NCBI GenBank assembly: GCA_011947345.1
Contig: JAAVTG010000672.1
Coordinates: 620,001-684,000 of the forward strand
Direction: 5' to 3'
Origin: Phytophthora quininea
Lineage: Eukaryota > Oomycota > Peronosporomycetes > Peronosporales > Peronosporaceae
DNA length: 64,000 nt
Position 1 is the first letter of the stretch. The number at the start of each line of letters is the position of its first letter. The translations under genes were made by a program, and so were the position numbers. The notes under the pieces were generated by a model. It made no database searches. It was not told where the DNA came from and saw only the letters and a list, made by a program, of their open reading frames with translations. Shown piece by piece: positions 10,146 through 20,629 of this stretch.

Positions 10146-10258
10146 ATTTGAGACTTAAACGAGATGGAAAGCAGGGTCGCTCTTAGGCTTCTCCTCTTTG
10201 CCTTTGATGCTGATGACCCTCTTGCCGCAGACGCTGAAGTGGTAGCCGGAGTCGAAGC
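9467..10258 (+). repeat. Direct duplicate A': LRR tail plus transporter tail
   Basis: Matches 4752-5548. Here the transporter part continues into an intact gene, so this copy is the better candidate for the original arrangement on that side. On the other side it is fused directly to the inverted-repeat arm, and the LRR gene's 5' part is missing. Confidence 0.93.
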
Positions 10259-11804
10259 GGTCGTTCGGGTTGGTGCGCACGAAGAAAAGCACTGCTAGAC
10301 CAATGACGACGATGATGAAGATGTCGTTGACCGTCGAGATGTAGGACTCACTGATGGTCACTCCCGCCTTGATGTTGGCTCTGTAGGCATTGTTGAAAGT
10401 GATGCCGCCGACGACACCACCGATCGACCACGCCGTCAGGATGAGACCGTGCATGGCGCCGATGTTGAACGCCCCGAACATGTCGGTGAGGAAGGCCGGG
10501 ATAGTGCCAAATCCACCGCCGTAGCTAGCAGTCAGTACGAAGATCTCTGCCACGAATGCTGTGTACGAGTTGCTTCGGATCAGCATGGGAGTCGTCCCGA
10601 CGATGATGACTTGAAGCGCCAACGTCGTGTAGAAGACGCATTTGCGGGCGAACGCGTGCTCGATGTTGAAATACCGCGTCGCGATGTCCGAGGCCAGCGA
10701 GTAGAAGAGGCGGCCGAAGCAGTTGAAGACACCGTTGATCGACACGATGTTGGCGGCTTCGTCGCTGGACCGGTTGAAGATGTCGGTGCACATGTTGGAC
10801 AGCTTGGACAGCACCACCAAACCGTATATCTGGTTGGCGAAGAACATCAAGTACATGCACACAAAGTCTGGCGACTTGATGGCGTCGATCAGTGTGATCT
10901 TCCGCACTTGAGTGTTTGTGTTGATGATGTAGTCGTCTTCCCCAGCTGAAGCTGCCGACTCGTACCGGTGCTTGAGTGTGCTGCCCCGGTCGCCCTGATC
11001 TGTCACCATCTCATGCTCATCGACCACTTCGCCGTGGATGTTCAAACCACCAACGACAAACTCCAGGTGGGGAGTCCGCAGAATGATTGAGCACAGATAC
11101 ATCGTCAAGGACATGGCACTTCCGACGATCAAGAAGGTTTGAGAGACCCCCACAGCTTCAATGCAAGGCCGGTATATCTTGGCCCACGCCACTGATCCAG
11201 CACCATATCCACCCACAGCGAAACCCGCAGCCATGCCACGGTAATCGGGGAACCATTTCTGCAGTGCCGACACTGGCGCAATGTAGCAGAGTCCCATGCC
11301 GAAACCGCAGAAGATGCCGTAGCCGAAGTAAATGGCCCCGATCGCTTTCATGTGCACACCGATGGCGGTTATCACGTGCCCAAGCAGAAGCGATGTTGTG
11401 CCGAGGACTACGCCAGACCGGGGCCCATTCCGCTCGATCCACGGTCCCATAATCGCCGTCGTTGTTCCAAACATCCCCACCGCGATGTAGAACGCGTTGA
11501 CTGCTTTACCGGCACTGGCTTCGCCGAACACGTGCTTGTCAATCGGTTTGTTGAACACCGACCAACTGTAGAGAGAACCGATGCAGAACTGCACGAGGAA
11601 ACTGGCGAAGAAGAGGTACCATCTTGAGAAGCGCAGCAGTTGAGACGAGTAGTACCGGTCCTTGCCCAGGTAGAACGTGATGAGCCATTCCTCGGCATCA
11701 TACTGCTCCGGTGAGCAAGGCTTTCTCTTCACTGTCCAGTGGTCCGCAATTCGGGCTTGAGTGGCTTGAAGGCAGTTTTTCTTGGGTTGGCCTTTGGTCG
11801 CCAT
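10155..11804 (-). CDS. MFS transporter, oxalate/formate-antiporter-like (copy 1, intact)
   Basis: The 549-residue membrane protein has a ~60-residue cytosolic N-terminus, about 12 hydrophobic segments and a central loop around residues 250-310. Diagnostic segments are FCIGSLYSWSVFNKPID (first helix), GPWIERNGPRSGVVLG (MFS loop 2-3 signature), LQKWFPDYRGMAAGF and GGGFGTIPAFLTDMFG. This is the layout of the OFA/monocarboxylate-type MFS family, which moves small organic anions across the plasma or organelle membrane; the substrate here is unknown. The ATG at 11804 follows an initiator element by about 75 bases. It is the first of a four-gene tandem array on this strand, is intronless, and has no frame break. 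Its last codons were copied to 5445-5548. Confidence 0.88.
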   Translation of the reverse strand: MATKGQPKKNCLQATQARIADHWTVKRKPCSPEQYDAEEWLITFYLGKDRYYSSQLLRFSRWYLFFASFLVQFCIGSLYSWSVFNKPIDKHVFGEASAGKAVNAFYIAVGMFGTTTAIMGPWIERNGPRSGVVLGTTSLLLGHVITAIGVHMKAIGAIYFGYGIFCGFGMGLCYIAPVSALQKWFPDYRGMAAGFAVGGYGAGSVAWAKIYRPCIEAVGVSQTFLIVGSAMSLTMYLCSIILRTPHLEFVVGGLNIHGEVVDEHEMVTDQGDRGSTLKHRYESAASAGEDDYIINTNTQVRKITLIDAIKSPDFVCMYLMFFANQIYGLVVLSKLSNMCTDIFNRSSDEAANIVSINGVFNCFGRLFYSLASDIATRYFNIEHAFARKCVFYTTLALQVIIVGTTPMLIRSNSYTAFVAEIFVLTASYGGGFGTIPAFLTDMFGAFNIGAMHGLILTAWSIGGVVGGITFNNAYRANIKAGVTISESYISTVNDIFIIVVIGLAVLFFVRTNPNDRFDSGYHFSVCGKRVISIKGKEEKPKSDPAFHLV

Positions 11805-11880
11805 GGTGGAGATTGTTTGGTCTGGCGGTTAAGGATCAGAATGAAGGAGATCACCAAAGCAACGATACGCAGGAGCTCGT

Positions 11881-11896
11881 CGATTGAGGAATGAGA
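11881..11896 (-). promoter_or_regulatory. Initiator element of transporter copy 1
   Basis: On the minus strand it reads TCTCATTCCTCAATCG, nearly the same as the elements of the other three transporter copies and a good match to the oomycete Inr. Confidence 0.65.
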
Positions 11897-12313
11897 ACGT
11901 CCTGGGGATTGGCGCGGAAGAGAAACCAAAAGAGAGTTCACTGTCATGTGGTTTTGGTAACTGGACCGTCGCCATGACAACCATCCCGATCAGAACCACA
12001 GCTCTTATACGTTCAAACGAAGCAACGGTGCCATGTGGTAAAGTGGCTTTGACACCAGTAAAGCTCTCCACCGGTGGATTACTTCGCGACACCGCTAGCT
12101 GTGTGTGCTGTCGACAACAGTTGTCAGTTCTTTGATGTTGGAGGCCAATTCGTCTTCACTACGGCACCGACACAACCAGTAAGCACATCGAGGACGTCGA
12201 ATAGGGAGCTCTCGGAAGTAAAAATGCAACAAGAATCCAGACGTCAAGCACAAGAGATTATCTGGTTGGCTTAGCAAATAAAATGTATGTCGACAGGCTG
12301 TGAAGGGGTGAGG

Positions 12314-12698
12314 CTAGACACTTATGGGGTACTTCTTGAAGAAGGGCTTCGTGTGAATCTCCTCGGTCTGCTTATTTCCGAACTTTAGCTGGCTCGGCTT
12401 CTTGCCTGCCTTCAGCCACCTCTTCCGGACCTTAGCAAATTCTTTGTTTTCCTTCAAAGTCTTGCGATGGCTTCAACAATATATATTTATTAATCCCGGC
12501 TCAACGCTCCTCGTCGTCGTCTTCCTCTGCAATCTGCTTCTTGCTGCGCAGGAATCTCTTGCCTGGGGCAACATCGATGACCTCTACAGCTTCGGCCTGG
12601 GCCATCGTCGAGAGTTTGCTGCTGTCCAAAGCCAACGCGGCATTGCGGTTGGCGATAAGAGTGGCGGCAGCCATGAGCAGCATGGAGCTGACGCGCAA
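12314..12698 (-). pseudogene. Broken RXLR-dEER effector gene
   Basis: Reading on the minus strand, a signal-peptide-like stretch (VSSMLLMAAATLIANRNAALA) is followed by KRFLRSKK (RXLR motif) and EEDDDEER (dEER). A TGA follows immediately (12501-12503). The expected start codon is TTG at 12696-12698; the next ATG is internal to the signal peptide. Past an AT-rich patch, and in another frame, comes a typical effector C-terminus: KTLKENKEFAKVRKRWLKAG, then KKPSQLKFG, ending PFFKKYPISV at the stop 12314-12316. The gene therefore has a lost start, a premature stop and a frame change. An initiator-like CCTCACTGTTCGAGTTGCC lies at 12741-12759. This is a relic effector inside the transporter array. 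Confidence 0.85.
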
Positions 12699-12759
12699 GG
12701 TGAGGCTGGTAGGGGTGACTGAAGAGCTTGAGTTCGTAGAGGCAACTCGAACAGTGAGG

Positions 12760-13434
12760 TTGGAACCAACATAATTCGAGTATCTTACTGGGTCAGTTTA
12801 ACGAGTTCATGCATACGAGCACTGGGAAGATGCCGTCAACTCCGATGGCATTCGTGGCGATGAATCGATGAACGAGGTAATCGACGCCGTCGATTGGGTT
12901 GTGCTTTCATTTTAAGCACATCTCCTGACGCTGCAGTGACCGAAAACAATATTCTCGTTTGCTGGTACTCCAAAACATACCGCGCGTTCTTGCCGCAAGT
13001 TGCAGCATTGTACAGGTGCCATCCATGAGAGGAAGCTGTTCGACAACACGAAGATGATCAATCACGATGAGAAAGTTTGATCAAATCGTTTGCTGCATTT
13101 ATAACCTGCCCTTGAGCTTGCTGTTTGCCAGAGTCATGCCGCTCGGCAAAAGGACGAGTTTCACATCGGACGAAGATCAAGACGAATTGCAGGTCTAAAT
13201 CAAACGCTCCTCCGTCAGATGTCCTATCCGCATCAATGTAACATTGCCACTTGACCCCTAGCATTTTGCACAGCCGAAAGATAGCTTCACACGGGAACAT
13301 GATTGTCATCATGATGCTGCGTGTGGTGCAGTTCGTCGTTTCGCAACTACTACGGAACTCTGCCAAACTTGTGCATACACTAAAGGAAACCGTTTATGTA
13401 ATGAACTACTCTGCATCTCCACCACGCATCAATC
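12760..13434. other. Intergenic, no gene recognised
   Basis: A minus-strand open frame (about 13058-13366) lacks an ATG at its head and shows no known motif. Nothing else was found. Confidence 0.5.
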
Positions 13435-15116
13435 TTAAACGTCTTGTAGCAGTGGTTCGTCCTTGGGCGGGTCCTTCTTGTCCTTGATGCTGATAATTCG
13501 TCGACCGAAAGCACTGAGGTGATACCCTGGCTCGAATCGGTCAGCAGCGTCAGTGCGAACGAAGAAGAGCACCACGAAGCCGATAATGAGGATGACGAAG
13601 ATCCGACGCACGGTGTAGATGTAGGCTTCATGGATCTCCCATCCGTCCGCGATCTGGTCACCGTAGGTGTGGTTGAACGAGATGCCGCCAACGACTCCGC
13701 CGATGGACCAAGCCGTGAGGATCAGTCCGTGCATGGCGCCAATGTTGAACGCTCCAAACATGTCCGTCAGGAACGCCGGGATGGTGCCGAATCCACCGCC
13801 GTAGCTGGCCGTTAAGATGAAGATTTCGACCACGAACGCCGAGTAGTGGTCGTTGCGCATGAGGATCGGGATGGTCCCGAGGATGACGACTTGCGACGCC
13901 AACGCGTAGAAGTAGAGGCACTTGCGCGCGAACGAGTGCTCAACGTTGAATTTGCGCACGATGACGTCCGACACGAGCGGGAACACCAATCGACCACAGC
14001 AGTTGAAGACGCCGTTGACCGACACAATGTCGGACGCTTGACTCGCCGACTTGCCGAAGATGTCGGTGCACATGTTGGACAGCTTGGACAACACGATGAG
14101 GCCGTAGAGCTGGTTCGCGAAGAACATGACGTACATGCACAAGAAGTCCGGGGTCTTGATGGCGTCAATCAGCGTGAGTTTCCGCACCAACGTGTTGGTG
14201 GCGGTGGTGGGTTGGATGGCTTCCTGGACGTCCTGCGCGGCTGGTGTCGTGATCGACTTGTATTCATGTGACGACATCACGCTGAGCTTCTCGCCACGGT
14301 AACTGAGCTCATCGGCTTTTGACGGCTTCGCCGTGGATGTTGAGGCCACTGACGACAAACTCGAGGTGTGGGGACCGTAGCACGATGGCGCAGATGTACA
14401 TGGCGGACGCCATGATACATCCGATGAGGATGAAGGTCGACGACAACCCGATGGCGTCGATGCACGGCAGATACACCTTGGCCCAGACGACGGAGCCGGC
14501 GCCGTACCCACCCACAGCAAACCCCGCTGCAGTGCCCCGGTAGTCCGGGAACCACTTTTGCAGCGCCGACACGGGTGAGATGTAGCAGAGCCCCATCCCG
14601 AAGCCGCAGAAGATGCCGTAGCCGATGTAGATGGCAGCGATGGCCTTGTAGTGCACTCCGATGGCGACGATGATGTGGCCAAGTAGAAACGACGACGTGC
14701 CGAGAACAACCCAGCCCGGGGCCGTGGCGTTCAATCCACGGCCCCATAATGGCTGTGGTTGTGCCGAACACACCCACGGCGATGTAAAACGCGTTGACCG
14801 CCCTACCAGCAGTGTTGTCGTTGTACACGTGCAAATCGATGGGCTTGTTCATGACGGACCAGCTGTAAAGCGAGCCAATGCAGAACTGCACCAAAAAGCT
14901 GGCGAAGAAGAGGTACCAACGCGAGAAGCGCAGCCACGGCAGCGTGAAGTACCGGTCGTTGCCGAGGTAGAAGGTGACGAGCCACTCCTCGGCCGCGTCC
15001 TGCTCGGCGGTGCGGTGCTTGGGTGGGACCGTCCAGTGCGAGGCGACCGCGTCTTTCGTGGCCCGTAGACAGGTCTTCTTGGGCTCGTCAGCGGTGGTGA
15101 GGTCTTCGACGCCCAT
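13435..15116 (-). CDS. MFS transporter, OFA-like (copy 2, two frame breaks)
   Basis: Clear homologue of copies 1 and 3: FCIGSLYSWSVMNKPID, LQKWFPDYRGTAAGF, GGGFGTIPAFLTDMFG, GAMHGLILTAWSIGG. The reading frame changes near 14,715-14,722 (a CCCCGGG tract, inside the GPWIER loop) and at 14,317-14,320 (an A4 run; one A fewer restores GEAVKADELSYRGEK). No in-frame stop or deletion is otherwise present, and about 560 residues are recovered. The ATG at 15116 (MGVEDL) is used; an upstream TTG frame is rejected. The initiator lies at 15179-15194. It may be functional if the two indels are consensus errors. Confidence 0.8.
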
Positions 15117-15178
15117 GGCGAGTGATGGTGGTGACAAGGCGTGAGAGTCGTGAGAGATGAACTTGCGGGGCAGCGCGC

Positions 15179-15194
15179 CAATTGAGGAATGACC
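15179..15194 (-). promoter_or_regulatory. Initiator element of transporter copy 2
   Basis: Reads GGTCATTCCTCAATTG on the minus strand. It matches the oomycete Inr and the sister elements, about 65 bases upstream of the ATG. Confidence 0.65.
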
Positions 15195-15199
15195 AGATC

Positions 15200-16151
15200 G
15201 GTCGACTAGGCGGGCAGTTTTGATGCGTCCGAAGTGCTGCTAGCGATGGCTAGATCCGACGGAGGCTTTCAACGGCGTTCCTATTAGCGCCTCAAAGCCT
15301 GCAGAGATTTTTATCGACATAACTTGCGTTTCCAGCGATGCAGATTTTAATTTCTGCGGTAAGTTTTAATAATTTGTGTTGTTGCTTCGGCAAGCCTTGA
15401 ATGCAGAGAAGCACTTTAGACAAGCTCTTCCAGCTCGAGGAGGAGATGGACTTGACGTGTCTAGTCGGCGCAGCGCTTGCGCGTCAAGCGATCACTGCCG
15501 TCGCGACGACACATCAGCCCGCGAGTGCAACGTCTGCCGATATCCGAGTCGTTTTGGCTGAGCCAACGTTCTCGCACAGCGCAGCAGCCGACGGTCGTCG
15601 TACGACACTTCTCCGGGTTGCCACGTACTTCAGCTCAAACTGAATTGGGCCACAAGCTTGATCTTTGCGTTGGTCGCGTCGCCACAGCTTCATCAACACG
15701 GCCGGTGCGGGACGGCAATGCTTGCCTGCTTCCGGTGCCATCGTGGTTTAACGTTTAACAGTTTGCATTCTCTTGAAATGCAAGGTTGACTTGCTTGCCG
15801 CTGACTAAAATTCATCATCACGATAAGATCGCGCTGCGTCCCGCCACCTCGGTGCAAGCATGTATTCCGTGCGAACGCAACGTGGTGACCGCTATCCTTC
15901 ACCAACGCGTTAACAAGCCGGCGAATTCCATCTCCATTGCATCGCACAGGCACACTGGCTATCCGTGTCGTGTGTGGGGCTATCGGCGCCCCACAATCCG
16001 GTTCATGGCATCGCCTTCGTGCTATACGGCGGTCTGCACCACTACGACAGGCCGGCAAGAGATGCCGACAAGCGGCGCGCACACATCGTTCGGTGATTAA
16101 CTCTTTATGTAGCTTTGCTACCAGCTACTACATGTTACATCGACGACAGAC
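15200..16151. other. Intergenic between transporters 2 and 3
   Basis: Only short overlapping open frames on both strands, none with a recognisable motif. I see no gene in this stretch. Confidence 0.55.
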
Positions 16152-17828
16152 TTAAGCCTCGCTCTGCAGGAGATCCTCTTTCTCAGCACGCTCCTTGCCC
16201 TGGATGCTGATGACTCGCTTGCCGCAGAGACTGTAGTGGTAGCCCTTGTCGAAGCGGTCGCGCGGGTTGGTGCGCACCATGAAGATGAAGATACCCGTGA
16301 CGCAGACCACGATCAGGATCTTGTAGATGCTGTCCACGTAGGCATCCACGGGTGTAGTGCCGTTCCTGATGGCCTCGTTGTACTTGGCGTTGAACGTGAG
16401 ACCGCCAGCAACGCCACCGAGCGACCACGCCGTCAAAATGAAGCCGTGCATAGCGCCAATGTTGAAGGCGCCAAACATGTCGGTCAGGAACGCCGGGATC
16501 GTGCCGAATCCACCACCGTACGACAACGTCAGTAAAAACACCAACGTGACGAAGGCCGAGTAGCTCTCGTTGCGGATGAGCGTCGGGAAGATGGCGATGA
16601 TCGTGATCTGCGAGGCCAGGCCGTAGTAGAACAGGCACTTGCGCCCGAAGGCGTCCTCGACGTTGAACTTGCGCACGATCACATCCGAGATGAGAGGGAA
16701 CAGCAGTCGCCCCACGCAGTTGAAAACGCCGTTGATGGACACGATGTTGGCGCCTTGGTCGGCGTCCTTGCCGAACAGCGTGGTGCACATGGTCGAGAGC
16801 TTAGACAGCACGATGAGTCCGTAGAGCTGGTTGCCGAAGAACATGATGTAGAGGAAGATAAAGTCGGGCGACGTCATGGCCTGGATCAGCGTCAGCTTCT
16901 TCACATGCGACTTGGAATCGTTGGGCGTATCTTCGACCATCTCCTTGGTCGTCGGCGTCCGGATAGACTCAAACTCGTGGGCCGACATGACGCTCAGCTT
17001 CTCACCACGAGAGATCGACGCCTCCGCCTCACGGACCGCTTCACCGTGCATGTTGAGGCCGCCGACATGGAAATCGAAGTGCGGGTTACGCAGACACACG
17101 GCGCAGCACGTCAAGATGAAGCCGAAGACGCAGCCGACGACGATGAACAGATCCGGCACACTGGTGGCGTCGATGATGGGAAGGTAGGCCTTGCCCCACA
17201 CCACCGATCCAGCACCGTATCCACCGACGGCGAAGCCTGCAGCAGCGCCACGGTAGTCCGGGAACCACTTCTGCAACGCCGACACGGGGGAAATGTAGCA
17301 GAGACCACTACCAAATCCGCAAAAGAGACCGTAGCCGAAGTAGAGCCCGGCGATCGACTTGGCGTGCAACGAGATGCAGCTGATGACGCAGCCGATGAAG
17401 AAGGACGTGGCGCCCAGCATGACACCGGCCCGAGGTCCGTTCCGTTCGATCCACGGCCCCATAATCGCTGTGGACGTGCCGAAGACACCGACAGCAATGT
17501 AGAACGCGTTGACGGCCATGCCCTCGGTCTTGTCGTTGTAGATGAGCAGATCGATGGGGCTGTTGAGCACAGACCACGAGTAGAGCGACCCGATGCAGAA
17601 CTGCACCATGAAGCTGGCGCCAAACAGGTACCAACGGTTGAATTTGATCCACGGGAGCGTCATGTACCGTCCGAAGAGGAAGACGGTGAGCAGGTAGCTC
17701 TCGGCCTCGTCCTGCTCCTCGGTGCGGTGCTTGTCGGGCACGGTCCAGTGCTTGACGATTCTCGCCGTGACCTTGTCGGCGCAGGATTTGGGCTTGGTTG
17801 TCACTTGCTCGACAGAGGGATCCGTCAT
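16152..17828 (-). CDS. MFS transporter, OFA-like (copy 3, intact)
   Basis: The 558-residue protein has the same architecture as copy 1: N-terminal cytosolic segment (MTDPSVEQV), first helix VQFCIGSLYSWSVLNSPID, GPWIERNGPRAGVMLG loop, LQKWFPDYRGAAAGF, GGGFGTIPAFLTDMFG, and a charged C-terminus. The open frame extends 19 codons further upstream, but only from a TTG lying inside the initiator, so ATG 17828 is chosen; the leader is then about 60 bases. The frame is uninterrupted. The first 220 codons and leader are almost identical to the truncated copy at 19892-20630. Long open frames on the opposite strand (for example 16755-18053) are shadows of this GC-rich gene. Confidence 0.9.
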   Translation of the reverse strand: MTDPSVEQVTTKPKSCADKVTARIVKHWTVPDKHRTEEQDEAESYLLTVFLFGRYMTLPWIKFNRWYLFGASFMVQFCIGSLYSWSVLNSPIDLLIYNDKTEGMAVNAFYIAVGVFGTSTAIMGPWIERNGPRAGVMLGATSFFIGCVISCISLHAKSIAGLYFGYGLFCGFGSGLCYISPVSALQKWFPDYRGAAAGFAVGGYGAGSVVWGKAYLPIIDATSVPDLFIVVGCVFGFILTCCAVCLRNPHFDFHVGGLNMHGEAVREAEASISRGEKLSVMSAHEFESIRTPTTKEMVEDTPNDSKSHVKKLTLIQAMTSPDFIFLYIMFFGNQLYGLIVLSKLSTMCTTLFGKDADQGANIVSINGVFNCVGRLLFPLISDVIVRKFNVEDAFGRKCLFYYGLASQITIIAIFPTLIRNESYSAFVTLVFLLTLSYGGGFGTIPAFLTDMFGAFNIGAMHGFILTAWSLGGVAGGLTFNAKYNEAIRNGTTPVDAYVDSIYKILIVVCVTGIFIFMVRTNPRDRFDKGYHYSLCGKRVISIQGKERAEKEDLLQSEA

Positions 17829-17882
17829 GATTGGGAGGAGACTGCGGTCGAGGACTGGAAGTTGTGGTGTGCGCGACGCCGC

Positions 17883-17898
17883 CAATCGAGGAATGAGC
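17883..17898 (-). promoter_or_regulatory. Initiator element of transporter copy 3
   Basis: GCTCATTCCTCGATTG on the minus strand, an excellent oomycete Inr match, 55 bases upstream of the ATG. Confidence 0.75.
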
Positions 17899-17899
17899 T

Positions 17900-19165
17900 G
17901 CTGCTGCGGCCCCGTGGCTTTTGCTCGATCCGCCGACGCGGTCTGCTGCTACATACCGCGTTGAAGCGACTTACACGCCCAGATGGCCCAACGTTTTTGC
18001 GGGTCGAGAGAAGCACCACGGGACGAGATATAGGACTCGCGTGGTTGCCTTAAACTTCAACCGATGACGTCGCCCTGAGTGACGTCGCGCGTAACTTGCG
18101 TTTGCGCGGATGTCGAGGGAAAGAAGAGCCGGGGCGCGGATGGTATTCATATCAGAGACCACCGTCGGAAGCGAGCGAGCTGGGTGGTGGCGGCAAATGT
18201 TAAACCAGCGACGGCGTAGCGAACTTGGCGGCGGTGGCGACTAGCTCTAGGCGCCACCACCACTTGCAGCAATCTCGATGCCATTTTCTCACTATTTTGC
18301 GATGCGGTGCTGCAGTCAAACTCTTGGCGACTAGCGCGACTGGGGCTGGCTTCAGAGCTGAAGCGCCGGCAGTTGGGGATCTTATCTGACTTCCGGATGC
18401 GTTCTGCTGGACGTCGTTGTAGTTGCCTTGCTCTGGGTGGCGCGTTGTCTTTGTGGGGTCAACACGACGCTGCTTGGAGCTGTCGTGCTTGACTCACAAC
18501 GCCCCAACCGACTAGTGCTTCCCATCGTACGTACAAGTATATCGGCCGATGGCAGCAGCATTTGTCCTCCTCGCTCAGAACGAGACCAAAGACTTGACAA
18601 TTGAGCTCCTCGAGAGAAGCTCGTGAGCTGGCGGTCTGTGAAAACTAGCAGCTTCTCTATTGGAGCAGCTGAGGCATCTCGTGTTGAGCAGACCCAGCTG
18701 GGTCAGGGACTGACTTGTCCGCGTAGAATCTCGGAGAGCCACTCTGTTGCTCAACGCGCTGTTGAAGCTGCCGGTGTGTACGTTAAACGACTTGCGTGTC
18801 AATCGATGCCGGCGGCACTTACCGTCAAAGATCGCGGTGGTCGAGCCTATTTCGTCGACGTGAAGTTGCTGTTCATGGAGGTACAAGTCGGTCAGCGCTG
18901 TCGGTAAGATGCAGTTGGGCCCGAGGATCGGTTGAACAATGCAACGTCTTCGACTGACAGACAATCACCTCGTAGGAGCAAACAACAGCTCTACTTCTAC
19001 TTGCACAAACTCAAGATGTTAATTTCATTTAAAGTACGACGATCCCCGCGAATTATCTCCGCGTAAGGAATACTTCGAAATAACCCCCGATGACCGCCAA
19101 TATATAAACCCAAGATGATACTGTATTCCCCTCGGTTGAAATATAAAATCTCGAGCGGTGACCCG
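17900..19165. other. Intergenic with diverged duplicate of a 5' flank
   Basis: No gene. Parts of this upstream region resemble the region upstream of copy 4. For example CGGATGGTATTCATATCAG near 18,137 resembles CGGATGATATTCATCAG near 20,786, and GACTAGCGCGA followed by GCTTCAGAGCTGAAG near 18,328 recurs near 20,966. The whole unit, not only the coding part, was therefore once duplicated. Confidence 0.6.
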
Positions 19166-19167
19166 AC

Positions 19168-19754
19168 TTGCAGGAGCCGATCTGTCGTGGATCTGGTAAG
19201 TACTTGCTCTTCTTTGGTGGGGGCTCGCGGGGCAATCCAGGTCCCGGAGGAAGTGGTGCGGCTGTACTCCACGTCGGCAGCACATTAGTGGACTCAACTC
19301 CTTGCTGGTACATCAGCATGTCATACGCCGACAAACGAACCACAAACAACATGGCCGAAAGTCTCGGTCTACTACACGGACTCAAAGCCTGCCGTCAGCA
19401 CCACTGGACTCCCGTCATGTCATCGGTGACAGTGCCATGATCATACGGCAGCATACCACTCAGACTCCACCGATTGCACGTCATCTCAAATCCGTTTACT
19501 GGCAGTGTCGTCGGCTGGCCGCATCGATTCCAGTGCTTTCCTGGCAACATCACCTGCGAGCGTATAACCGAACGGCGGATGCATTGGCTAACTTAGCCAT
19601 GGACAACAAGAGAAGCGTTCAAGGCTCCCCTTTGGGGTCGACTATAAATTCATACTGGAACAAGGCGCTAGCCCACATGCGAGCCGATATTGGACATTGG
19701 CTTGCAAATAACTCGAATGAGGCTTTCTCGGAAGCCGCCTCTGACACCGTGTAA
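19168..19754 (+). pseudogene. Retroelement RNase H domain fragment
   Basis: Encodes an RNase H fold: LLFFGGGSRGNPGPGGSG, then YADKRTTNNMAE, then in another frame HVIGDSAMIIRQ and NRTADALANLAMD. The first catalytic aspartate (normally FFDGGSRGN) is a glycine here, codon GGT for GAT. The frame shifts by one base near 19,420. No reverse transcriptase or LTR is visible around it, so it is a truncated remnant. It lies immediately beside the point where transporter copy 4 is cut off, suggesting that a retroelement event removed that gene's 3' end. Confidence 0.8.
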
Positions 19755-19891
19755 GGGTGTGAGGGGACTCTGGGGCGGATCGGATCGACTCCAGGGATGA
19801 CAGCAACGACAAAAAGGGCGTTGCTGGTACGGGCATAGGAAGTCGTTAGACATAGTTTAAGTGACATCAATGTATCTCACTTCAAAATGAA

Positions 19892-20561
19892 ACACTGGTG
19901 GCGTCGATGATCGGGAGGTAGGCCTTGCCCCACACCACCGATCCAGCACCGTATCCACCGACGGCGAAGCCTGCAGCAGCGCCACGGTAGTCCGGGAACC
20001 ACTTCTGCAACGCCGACACGGGGAAATGTAGCAGAGACCACTACCAAATCCGCAAAAGAGACCGTAGCCGAAGTAGAGCCCGGCGATCGACTTGGCGTGC
20101 AACGAGATGCAGCTGATGACGCAGCCGATGAAGAAGGACGTGGCGCCCAGCATGACACCGGCCCGAGGTCCGTTCCGTTCGATCCACGGCCCCATAATCG
20201 CTGTGGACGTGCCGAAGACACCGACAGCAATGTAGAACGCGTTGACGGCCATGCCCTCGGTCTTGTCGTTGTAGATGAGCAGATCGATGGGGCTGTTGAG
20301 CACAGACCACGAGTAGAGCGACCCGATGCAGAACTGCACCATGAAGCTGGCGCCAAACAGGTACCAGCGGTTGAATTTGATCCACGGGAGCGTCATGTAC
20401 CGTCCGAAGAGGAAGACGGTGAGCAGGTAGCTCTCGGCCTCGTCCTGCTCCTCGGTGCGGTGCTTGTCGGGCACGGTCCAGTGCTTGACGATTCTCGCCG
20501 TGACCTTGTCGGCGCAGGATTTGGGCTTGGTTGTCACTTGCTCGACAGAGGGATCCGTCAT
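19892..20561 (-). pseudogene. MFS transporter, OFA-like (copy 4, truncated)
   Basis: Only the first ~220 codons remain (MTDPSVEQV through the KWFPDYRG region). Homology to copy 3 ends abruptly at 19892, next to the RNase H fragment. One G is missing in a G-run at about 20,020, which shifts the frame before the truncation. Over 740 bases it differs from copy 3 at only about five places, far fewer than its upstream flank does. Confidence 0.9.
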
Positions 20562-20613
20562 GATTGGGAGGAGACTGCGGTCGAGGACTGGAAGTTGTGG
20601 TGCGCGACGCCGC

Positions 20614-20629
20614 CAATCGAGGAATGAGC
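20614..20629 (-). promoter_or_regulatory. Initiator element of transporter copy 4
   Basis: The same GCTCATTCCTCGATTG as copy 3. High identity between the two copies stops one base beyond it (20630). Confidence 0.7.

Noticed and set aside
13058..13366. 102-codon minus-strand frame
   Set aside because: No ATG at its head, no motif, no initiator; perhaps a relic but not supportable.
17829..17885. N-terminal extension of transporter 3
   Set aside because: It begins with TTG inside the initiator element; ATG 17828 is the first true start.
16755..18053. 432-codon plus-strand frame opposite transporter 3
   Set aside because: Shadow of a GC-rich coding strand; rich in Arg, Asp and His, no motif, and the minus-strand frame has full MFS signatures.
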